Shown here: positions 55,412-64,000 of the stretch, one piece after another
Position numbering within the stretch: position 1 is the first letter of the stretch
Layout: every line of letters starts with the position of its first letter
Assembly: GCF_914767665.1 (NCBI RefSeq)
Contig: NC_059501.1
Location: forward strand, 49,352,798 to 49,416,797
Length of the DNA: 64,000 nucleotides
Direction of reading: 5' to 3'
From: Harmonia axyridis
Lineage: Eukaryota > Arthropoda > Insecta > Coleoptera > Coccinellidae
Translations under genes and position numbers: made by a program
Notes under the pieces: generated by a model
What the model was told of the DNA's origin: nothing
Database searches by the model: none
The model's input: the letters and a program-made list of their open reading frames with translations, nothing else

Positions 55412-55570
55412 ACATGTGAGGATTAAACTTAGGTACTCTTTCAATTAAAGAAATTTCCTTGTTTTGTCCCACGGCGAACATTCGCTTGTTCTTTACTTGT
55501 ATCCATTCAATCTGCTCTTCCATATTACAAATTCTATGTAATTCACCACAGTAGATAGGCGATGTATATA

Positions 55571-55883
55571 AATATGTTTTTGTGGTGGAAAACCTCATTT
55601 TTAAAAACAAAACGATTTATTTCGAATACAATGCGAGACTATCTTTTCTTAATGAATACACAATCAATTCTTAATCAATTCTTCATGAGTACACAGATTC
55701 AGTCCCCTTTATAGATTTTCTTATCTAAATTCCTAGGTGAATAACAATTCAATAACAAGTGAAACAAAGGGCTATTCATAAAGATGAAATGCTGAATCTG
55801 CAATTAGATACATTGTAATATGTAGTTCGTATGGGATTGAAGGAAAGGATCTATTTATTCAGTAAGGGTTCATATTATGTAAT
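55571..55883 (-). repeat. Gypsy-3 unit B 3' LTR
   Basis: 313 bp, nearly identical to 45357-45669; preceded on the left by the same ~155-bp flanking DNA and TATA. Confidence 0.9.
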
Positions 55884-57322
55884 TCCTCCCCTTCTTGGAA
55901 AAAGGTAGCACCTTGCTGAGGTGTAGCTTTTAAAAATACATTTCTTTTGAAATATCTAAAAGCAAAAGCAATAATAATTATTATTATAAATATTATTAAA
56001 ATAAATGTAAAAGTTATTCCTATGGGTTGAAGATTCCACTGGTCTAAGTCTTCTAAGACGATGTCTGGAATATCTTCATTCTCGATATTTTCTTCTTTGG
56101 AATAATTCTTCATAAAATGGGTCTGCTTGGGTAGAATAATGTATTTTTCTTCATTTATGGTGGTTAGAGGGAAAATCTCTTTCTGTAGGTTGCTTATTTC
56201 ACATTTTGAATGGAGGAGAGCCATCGAAGGAGTAAAATAATATTTAATTTGTTGAGGGCATTTCTCTTGAACTTTCACGTTGTCTATCGATAGAATACTT
56301 CCATCTTCTAACAATCTGATATCTGAATGTGAAGTAGTTTTAATTCTAGGATAATTTTATGTATGATTTTTCAATATGTTCCTGAGACATTCTGGGGGTT
56401 TATTTAATGATTCTTGATCACATAAGAAATCTTCTTCCACGGGATGACAATTATTTGTTGAAGTTGACCATTCCAATAATTCTTCTTGAGAGAGCATATA
56501 GGGATTGGTATGGGAAATGGTTAAATTATTCTGAGGTAGGAAGTAAAACTTGTATAGATCATAGCCTTTCAGATAAACAGGTATTATTGTGACATTCTTG
56601 ATTAATTCGACAAATTTAGCATAAGGTAAAATAGATTCGTGTAAAAGGTGTAATCTTGCAAAACTTATTGCTGTTTGAATTTCATCAAGGGTATTTTTAA
56701 TATCTTTAATTTCAAATGTCATGAGATGCATTTGCTCTACCTCACGTAACTCTGGAACAATTTGTAATAATTTCAGATTTTCATTCATATTTTTGAATTT
56801 AGTGATATACTTACTTTTCAGATCGTTTACAACAGTAGCTATTTGCTTCTGATTTTTCATGAGCGTTTTCTCATTTTTCTGTATGCTATTAAAATAGTTT
56901 CGATATAATTCTTCATCATCTGAATCTAACGTTCCGAATAATATTTTTGAAATTTTAACACCAAGATTAACTAATCCTCTTTTAGTTTTAATACTCTTAT
57001 TAAGAATCTCTTCAAGGGCTTTAAAGTTTATCTCATTTGAATGTTGTTAATATTTATAATTTGCTGTCTGAGCAAAACCTAATTTTTGGTCTTTCAGATT
57101 TTCAATTTCCTTTTGATATTTAAAAATTATTTTTTCTATCCTATTAAAATCAATGTGATGAATCAATTGTAGATTCTTATTCGTAACATAGGCTTTTTCT
57201 AATAAAACGGGTTATATATTATTTTCTAAGGGAATGATTTCGAGTGCGTTTATTATGATAATTATTTTTGTCCATAGGATTATCATTGTTAGAGTAAGTA
57301 GTATACCATTTGTTTGGTCCAT
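55859..57322 (-). pseudogene. env: Gypsy-3 unit B envelope-like protein (env)
   Basis: Fuller copy of env than unit A. From the start codon at 57320-57322: signal peptide, N-terminal ectodomain, a segment rich in Gly and hydrophobic residues followed by an acidic block (about 56930-56990) at the place where the fusion region lies in F-like envelope proteins, a long helical stretch (56357-56860), the distal ectodomain, and the membrane anchor with a short tail (55859-56314). Stops near 57215 and 57050, frame changes and an in-frame stop at about 56357 make it non-functional. It retains the ~190 bp missing from unit A, which shows that unit A was deleted later or independently. Confidence 0.8.
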
Positions 57323-57344
57323 TTTTGAATCTGCAAATAAAATT

Positions 57345-57524
57345 TGAAACTTATTTTTTTCGTTGTTTCAATATTTTTTCATGATAAATATGTTTATTTT
57401 TATCGTCTTGAATACGATGTGAATCAATTTCTTTCGCATCTATCTTTTTGAATGCAGGATCAAGTTTTTTGTGATTGGGGCTTTGATATAGGTAGGGTTT
57501 TTATTAAGAGGGTGATCTTCTTTC
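57345..57524 (-). pseudogene. Gypsy-3 unit B integrase tail
   Basis: The last ~60 codons of integrase (the basic tail with HPLNKNPTYIKAP) up to the deletion junction. A one-base loss near 57466 shifts the frame relative to unit A. Confidence 0.8.
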
Positions 57525-58440
57525 TTTCTTTTCTATTGAGTCACTATCTAATTCAATTTGATGAAAACCTGACGCTAAATCGAGCGTTGTGAAATATTTC
57601 TTTTTTCCTAACTTATCTAAAATTGCATCGATTTGCGGTAAAGGGTATTTATCATCAATAGTCTTTTCATTTAATTTTCTATAATCAATTGCTATGCGCC
57701 ATTTTTGTTTTTGTGATAAATCTTTTTTCTTTGGAACTACAACAACAGGAAAGGACCATGGTGAAATACTTGGTCTAATGATTTTCTTTTCTAACATATC
57801 ATCGATTTGTTTCTTAATTTCCTCTCTATGTACTTCTGGGTATCGATAAATCTTACAATGAACGGGAACTTCATCTATTGTTCGAATTCTATGTTTAATT
57901 TTATTAGAAAAATTCAAGGGTTGACCCGGTAATTGAATTGCATCTTTGTTAGTTTGTAAAATTTTCATTAAGTGATTACTTATTTTGGATTCCAGATGGC
58001 TGAGGTCCACTGGTATTTTGATAGGATTTTGACAAACTTGTTGATATTTGAAAGGAACTTGACAAAATTCATTTTTTAAAATTTGATTTTTGAAATCTAA
58101 CATTAATCCATACTTATTTAAGAAATCTGCTCCTATAAGTCCGTCATAATTCTTATGAAATTTATAAAGAATGAAAGGATGAAAGTCGTTTATTCTAAAT
58201 TCAGAAAACAATGGTAACGATACTTTTTCATTCGACGTTTCTTGTCTCATGCAAGCAGTTAATGTAGTCGATTCATTGAAAATATTCTCAGGGAAATAAT
58301 TATATGCAAATTTAGGATCAATCAAACCAACTGAGCAACCACTATCAATTAATAACTTACATCTAGGGTTTTTAAATTCAATAAATGGTAGCTGATTAGT
58401 ATTATCTAAAGAAGAATTTAAGTCAATTCGTTTTCTAAAG
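57525..58440 (-). pseudogene. Gypsy-3 unit B protease and N-terminal reverse transcriptase
   Basis: A 273-codon frame (57504-58325) carries the post-active-site protease, the linker and the first RT blocks (KWRIAIDYRKLN, LDLASGFHQIEL). It then runs into a few frame-random codons at the deletion junction. The D-S-G-C protease active site is at about 58350, just upstream, in the same frame. Here the two stops seen in unit A are absent (GGGTATCG instead of GGTTATCG; TTTCTTAAT instead of TTTCTAAAT), so those stops arose after the duplication. The catalytic Y-M-D-D segment has been deleted. Confidence 0.85.
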
Positions 58441-59446
58441 TAGGGTCTTGAAAATTTCGTTCATTTGAGAAATTACTTTTCGATGTAGAAGGTTGTGAGA
58501 AAGAATTTCTCTTATTAGGATTTATATCAATATTAGTTAATTCTTCTACAAGAAAATCAGGGCTTCGATCATTATTATTATAGAATTTTCTCTGGGGATT
58601 ATTTTGATATTGGGTTGAATAATTAAATCTTTTTTGCGGATAAACTCGTGTCTGTACTGACATTCTTTCAGGTGGTTAATGAGTATTAACTTGACGTTGC
58701 GTAAATTAGATCGGTCTCGGAGGAAATCTATGCTGCGTTTCATAATGCTGCGTTCGATAATTATCATTTGAAAAATGATTGTATTTGTTTGTATTATTGC
58801 GATGATCGGAATAATTATTTCTCGATACATTTTTATGTATAGGATTTTTATTTCGACTTCTGTCTAATAATTCATACTGAGCCATATTACATAAATTATC
58901 TTTCACAGCGTTTACGGTATTATCAAAGTTGAATGCATTGTTAGTAATCAAATAAGTTCGTAATTCTATTGGGGAATTCGATATCAATACTGTTTTACAT
59001 ATTTTTAAAATATTCGATTTATAAATTAATTTCTCTGGATCGGGCATAGGATCTGAATCTATTCTATAATTAATTCGAATTTTCAACGATATTATTCTAT
59101 CAATGAAATTTAACATGTCTTCATGTGGCTCTTTTGCTAAAAATTGCAATTGATGAGTTAAGACATCTAAATTTATTTGATCTCCGAATTTTGTATTTAA
59201 GAATCGTTTAAGAACGTCCCCATTGTTAGGTATATCAGAAGTGTGATACCTCTGCTAATGCACGATCAGTAAGTTTCGATTTTACAACTGCGAAACAATA
59301 ATCTTTAATTATTTGGGCTTCATTTGCAAACATGAATAAAAATTGTTCTGCGCTACGTAAGAACGAATGCAACTCATTTCTGAAAATCTAGGTAATAACA
59401 TTCCAAATTTTTCTGGCAATGTTAGATCTATTCTTTCTTGAGCCAT
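58441..59446 (-). pseudogene. Gypsy-3 gag (only copy)
   Basis: Gag begins at the ATG near 59446 (MAQERIDLTLPEKFG) and is read with interruptions through capsid (58706-59149: HEDMLNFIDRIISLK, then an RTYLIT block) into a basic Asn/Arg/His-rich tail (58418-58830) without a clear zinc knuckle. Frameshifts near 59380, 59250 and 58700 and several stops break it. Absent from unit A because the duplicated segment began downstream of it. Confidence 0.75.
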
Positions 59447-59931
59447 ATTTATATTTTCTTCACGCTCTTTTTTACCTTTAAAATGCTTTACTGACGTAAT
59501 CTTGATCAATTATTAATGCAATAAAGTAAAATATAGTAATCGGTTTTTTAAATGAGTAACCTAGGGAAAACTCTTATGTCGGTTTTTTAAAGAAACCTAG
59601 GAAAAACTATGATACAGTTTTACACACAAAACTATTAAAAAGGACTCTTTTTGTCCAGAATAAGTAAACTGGGAAGAAAGGATTGGAAAGGATTTTGCTC
59701 ACCAAATTGTATTCTGTGAAGTCGTCACGGGGCGCTACTCAGGTGATCAGGGCTTCTGGGTGGTTTTCTACTCTCTATCCGGTTGTGCTGAACGGTTGAA
59801 ACCGACATCCTGGGAAGATCGATGTTGATTAAGTTGGATTCTTGGATCACTGCAGGAACTTCTTCTTCTGGCAGGAAAGAATGGCACAATCAATGTCACC
59901 AAATTTTCTTCTCTAATAGGAACGGCACAAT
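59447..59931 (-). other. Gypsy-3 leader (between primer site and gag)
   Basis: About 485 bp of untranslated leader. It may hold the packaging signal and the env splice donor; no specific donor was assigned. Confidence 0.5.
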
Positions 59932-59949
59932 CCCATCAACTCGTCGCCA
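59932..59949 (-). promoter_or_regulatory. Gypsy-3 primer-binding site
   Basis: On the minus strand TGGCGACGAGTTGATGGG starts directly after the 5' LTR end (ACATATT). It is absent beside the two other LTR copies, which identifies 59950-60262 as the 5' LTR. Confidence 0.8.
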
Positions 59950-60262
59950 AATATGTTTTTGTGGTGGAAAACCTCATTTTTAAAAACAAAACGATTTATT
60001 TCGAATACAATGCGAGACAATATTTTCTTAATGAATACACAATCAATTCTTAATCAATTCTTCATGAGTACACAGATTCAGTCCCCTTTAGAGATTTTCT
60101 TATCTAAATTCTTAGGTGAATAACAATTCAATAACAAGTGAAACAAAGGGCTATTCATAAAGATGAAATGCTGAATCTGCAATTAGATACATTGTAATAT
60201 GTAGTTCTTATGGGATTGAAGGAAAGGATCTATTTATTTAGTAAGGGTTCATATTATGTAAT
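59950..60262 (-). repeat. Gypsy-3 unit B 5' LTR
   Basis: 313 bp with only a few substitutions relative to the 3' copies; bounded on the right by TATA (60263-60266). Confidence 0.92.
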
Positions 60263-62721
60263 TATATATTATGATTGTCAAATATGTTAACCACGAATGC
60301 CACAGACGTAATTTTCCTCGTATAATTCAATAATTTGTTTTTTAAAAGGGACACTAGTCTCCATTTCCAACTAGCCAACATTCAAAGTTGATGGTTGCTA
60401 TTTCGTCGGAGCTTCACGACATATTTATTTGGTTCAACATTTAGGAAAGTTTCCTGAGGAAAATAACACTGATGTATTTTATCCCTCAGATCCAACTAAT
60501 GGAAATGTATCGCCTCATACACTCCTTATTTTGGTAGTTTGTATAGGACACCGATATCAAACCAGCAAAGATATTAGTCCCCGAAATTTCAGGTACCAAT
60601 GTTTGTAAGTACTTAGGAGCAGCTTTCTACAATTTGTATTCGCATTGAAGCGTCTATTATCTCCAGACTCTTCGAATTCTAAAAATTATTTGATACCAAG
60701 ACATTTCCTGATTTCTCTTAATTACTCCTGAATTGGTAGGTACATTACAAATATTATTGTCAAAACGCCTTAAACGTAGCGCACAACATACATAAAAAAA
60801 TGGTTTCAACAATTGTAGAAGCGAAGGTCAAAGGATCAATTATACAGGGTGAGTCTTTGACTAATACATATATTTCAACCGAAGATTCTTGAGGTCAAAA
60901 GAAACACTTTTTTCCTTATAATTTTTTCCGATTCGGCCCGGTTACAAAGATACAGGCCGTTGAAAATCGATAAAAAAAAATGTGATTTTCGGCTATATCT
61001 CGTAAATGGTTCTATCGAAAGAAATGATTTTTGGAATTTAGCTTTTCCTTGATGTGATACCTACATCTTTTCCGAACACTTGATTCCCTACACATCTTTC
61101 AGTTTCTTCATTATGAAGATTACATCCCATTAAAAATACCAGAAATTCGAAGAACCCAACTCTTAAAACTAATTTGAACGTTCATTGAATAATATTTGGC
61201 TACTTCGAAAAATAAAATTATTCTTCATATTTTCTCGTACAAAGCACCGTTTTCGAGTAACTCGATTTAAAAAAAAAATTATCTGTGAAATTCAAAAAAT
61301 TTGGTTCTTTGGCTAAATGCAACTATGTTCTGTTGTGGAAAAAAACCACAGAAATAAATATTCACTATGTCATGTCTCAGATTTTAGAATTGAAGTACTA
61401 GCCAACTTAGTTTGAAAATGAAGTTATTTGAATAAGCTCTCCTCAACTCCTCGATTTGACTACAAATTACTGAGCTTTGGCACAGCTCTGCTGATAACAT
61501 TCATCATCAAAGTTTACAGATACATGAATTAAACAAAAAGTATTCCTCAAATTGAACTATCTTTTTATATGAGGGACTAATGACATGAATATACGATAAG
61601 AAGATACTTCATTAAAACCAACATTCTATTTTGAAAAGTCCTGATTACCCATAAAGCCCATGATCAAAAAATTCTTCACAAAATAGTCCCATTACAATGA
61701 CAACAATCAATATTCCACTAAAGACTGCTGCTATCGTACAATACTGTATTCTTCTTCTGGTCATATCATTCAAACTCACATCGAAACATACCACTAGGTA
61801 CATACTAGACAACTTTTCATGTGATTGAGATTAAATACTTTTATTTTTTTGCTATTCCATAAATTCATCCTAGACCATATGATTGACATACTTCCAAGGG
61901 TGCCATAATTGTTTTAATGTGAAAACAAATTAGGTGAGTTAAAAGAAACAGGATATTCAATTGTGGATATTTATATTGAATACTTCTCATTTATTTAAAA
62001 CGGCAAAATCAAGATAAATCAAGTAGTAGAGTTGGCTATAATGTAGGTACATATTGTAGTATAAATTTGATCACAAGTGGAACATTTTCCATTGATTACA
62101 GAGCTATAGCCCATAACATTTCATTTCAATATTTTCACACTGATGGCTTCAAAATTATTGATGCAGATCAATATTTTTATGAGATAGTTTGAACAAATGA
62201 AATGATTCATTCAATAAAGAAATTGCTCTCTATCAGAATGCACACTCATTTATTTTGTATCCATACAATTATTTTGGAAATTGTTCTAAAATTTCTTGAA
62301 AATATGTATGGAACTTCAATATTCTGTTGGGTTTCTTCAAATCTTCGATGATATTCATTTTATTTTAACATAATATCAATTATTATATAACAATAACAGT
62401 ATATACTGTAAATCAATATTTTAGGTTAGAACATAGATTATTCGAACTGCGGAGTTTAAATTTGCAACACTCGAAATTTGAGGTTCAAACTTAAAACCAC
62501 AGACTATTAGTCTGTGTTAGAACTTTCACAGATGAATATTATTTATTTGAGAATGTAAGGTTAAATGGCAATTCTTGTACGAAATGAAATAAACAACGAT
62601 ATATTATAAATGCGATATAATAAATGAAGAGATATGAATTATTAAAATCAAAACTGATATGGGTGGTAGCGGTAGCGACTTCAAATCGTTATGATTCCCG
62701 AATCTTCGGTCAAAATATATG
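60263..62721. other. Non-coding, no gene seen
   Basis: AT-rich DNA with no supported coding frame. TATACAGGGTGAGTC at 60841-60855 resembles the left end of a TA-target DNA element; its partner end is not visible before 62722. A perfect 9-bp hairpin (CACAGACTA, one base, TAGTCTGTG) lies near 62500-62518. Confidence 0.5.
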
Positions 62722-64000
62722 TACAGGGTGGGCAAATTTCGATGTTTTAGTACTACAACTTTGAAAGCAGAGGACATAGACAAAGTCTGATACCCCATTC
62801 TCGGTCTCTTTTTCTGAGAAACTAACAAGGGTAGTATTCATTTTTGGCCACCTTCTTTTGTATTCGAGTTATAAGCGAAAATTGGAAAAATGTCGATATC
62901 GAAAAACATTCATATCTCCGCTGATTCTGATGATAGAGCTCTGAAATTGAAACATTATACAGGCACTTTTTTACGTAGAAACCAGTGGCGTGCTCGTATT
63001 TTCTAAATTGTTTTTAATTACGAAGCTATGACCCAAAGTTATCTTTTTTCAAATAGGAACACTAAATTTCTGTTCCATTTTTTGAAAGCTTAATTTTTCC
63101 TGATTTCAAAAATATATAACATCGTATGGTTTGTATTAAAATAAATAACAGAAAATTGTCAAAAACGTTTTTTTACCTGAGAGTCTCAATATTTCTATGG
63201 TTTCAACTGTTGATGAGAACAGAAAATTGAGCTTTCTATAACAAGAGCTGTGTCCTTCCGTCAATATGATTATTTCTATGCTTTTTACTAATTTCTACAA
63301 AATTCGAATCTAGATTTATTTTACAAAAATAGTTTCGAAAATATGAATGAACTCGGAAAAAATTTCCTAGGTAGCTTGAACACAGTTTCAAATATTCATG
63401 TATTGATTTCGGTGCGAAATATCGAGAAGAGGTGTCGACTGTGCATTGTGCAATTGTTGTCATTATTAGGTATTAGGTTAAATATTATTTCTTGTTTGTT
63501 TCTTTCGTAATTAAATTGTTGAGTTCAATCATATATGCGTTGTTTCATATGCTATTTACAAAGGATTGGTACTTGTCCGTATTCATTCTGGAGACCTATG
63601 TAAATAATCTTTACATACATCCATCCCAATACAACTCTTTCGATTGAAACGTTGGATATTGTGGATCTTTTCGTTATTTCCAAATCAATTTTTAGATAAA
63701 AAATTTATAAAACATATCGTGATTCGAATTTTATAGAAATTGGTAAAAAGCATTGAAATCTACGGAAGAGACTGCTCTTATTATAGAAAGCTCAATTTTT
63801 CTGTGCTCATCATCAGTGGAAACCATAGAAATATTGGGGCTCTTAGGTGAAAAAAGGTTTTTGACCATTTTCTATTATTTATATTGATACGAATCATACG
63901 ATGTTATATATTTTTGAAATCAGGAAAAATTAAGCTTTCAAAAAATGGCACAGAAATCTAGTTAACTTTGGATCATAGCTTCATAATCAAAAACCCTTTT
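62722..64000. mobile_element. Long inverted-repeat (fold-back) element, cut by window end
   Basis: Starts TACAGGGTGGGC at 62722. DNA at about 63005-63260 returns as its reverse complement at about 63760-64000. Examples: GAGAACAGAAAATTGAGCTTTCTATAA against TTATAGAAAGCTCAATTTTTCTGTGCTC (in shorter pieces), and TTTTTGAAAGCTTAATTTTTCC against GGAAAAATTAAGCTTTCAAAAA. The arms surround about 500 bp of loop, and the right arm is still matching at the last base. A terminus complementary to the left end is expected roughly 0.3 kb past the window. No coding capacity was seen. Confidence 0.8.

Larger units (their letters stand above)
45195..58476 (-). repeat. Tandem duplication containing the Gypsy-3 provirus
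   Basis: Two direct copies of the same segment lie side by side: unit A 45195-55413 (swollen by the Copia-2 insertion) and unit B 55409-58476 (shrunk by an internal deletion). Each begins with about 155 bp of the same flanking DNA (45200-45356 and 55414-55570), then TATA, then the same LTR. The join at 55409-55413 shares ATTAC with both parental sequences (45195-45199 and 58472-58476), which marks a microhomology breakpoint. Unit A lacks gag and a 5' LTR because the duplicated segment ended within the gag-protease boundary. Confidence 0.85.
55571..60262 (-). mobile_element. Gypsy-3 unit B: LTR-to-LTR provirus with internal deletion
   Basis: 3' LTR at 55571-55883, 5' LTR at 59950-60262, TATA on both outer edges (55567-55570 and 60263-60266), primer-binding site beside the 5' LTR, and a gag leader. 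Gag, protease and the first part of RT are present, then a deletion whose junction is at about 57524-57530, then the integrase tail and env. Relative to unit A about 2.6 kb (the rest of RT, RNase H, macro domain, most of integrase) is missing. TATA targets and env are hallmarks of the errantivirus branch of Ty3/gypsy. Confidence 0.9.

Noticed and set aside
45357..60262. Two independent Gypsy-3 insertions
   Set aside because: Both LTRs on the left sides share the same ~155 bp of flank plus TATA, and there is only one primer site; duplication explains this better.

Overview
This is AT-rich insect nuclear DNA (probably a beetle or a related order, but the species cannot be fixed from the sequence) and it is almost wholly transposable-element sequence. 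Retrotransposon families, a DUF4817-type mariner, a Penelope-like element with a GIY-YIG nuclease, CR1/Jockey-like LINEs, a pogo/Tigger transposon and an env-bearing errantivirus-like gypsy all point to an arthropod. No conventional host gene is recognised; two short open stretches (1909-2196 minus, 44584-44853 plus) are the only possible host exons, and both are weak.

Layout. 1-4650: anonymous DNA, a fold-back repeat with a (TA)n core, and a decayed mariner (2758-3796). 4648-10904: a tRNA-derived SINE (minus strand) split by a complete Ty3/gypsy element, Gypsy-1 (4840-10807), with seemingly identical 343-bp LTRs and a CCCT target duplication. 10925-19670: an old array of ~300-bp diverged tandem units, split by Gypsy-2 (13932-18933, 368-bp LTRs, AACA duplication). 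19670-25020: (TA)n arrays, a possible arthropod core promoter at 21359, a LINE RNase H fragment and a broken Penelope-like element. 25021-35513: a CR1/Jockey-like LINE (minus) cut by a decayed Copia element (minus), itself cut by an apparently intact Tigger transposon (31148-33389). 35514-44580: local tandem repeats and three plus-strand LINE remnants, one carrying a 599-bp MITE.

45195-60262 is the most interesting part. An errantivirus-like element, Gypsy-3 (minus strand: LTR, gag, PR-RT-RNase H-IN, env), has undergone a tandem duplication whose junction at 55409-55413 shows ATTAC microhomology. The left unit was then split by a nearly complete Copia element (49106-53668, ATTAA duplication), while the right unit lost most of RNase H and integrase. 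The left unit's pol carries, between RNase H and integrase, a macro domain closely resembling the TARG1/OARD1 ADP-ribose hydrolases, with the probable catalytic Lys and Asp retained. An env with a signal peptide, a membrane anchor and a splice acceptor just upstream completes a retrovirus-like architecture. A retroelement that may reverse ADP-ribosylation is the main discovery candidate.

60263-64000: non-coding DNA, ending in a long inverted-repeat element that starts at 62722 and runs off the window.

Nested order, oldest first: ~300-bp repeats and SINE; LINEs and Copia-1; Gypsy-3 and its duplication; then Copia-2, Gypsy-1, Gypsy-2 and Tigger. All identity estimates were made by eye.
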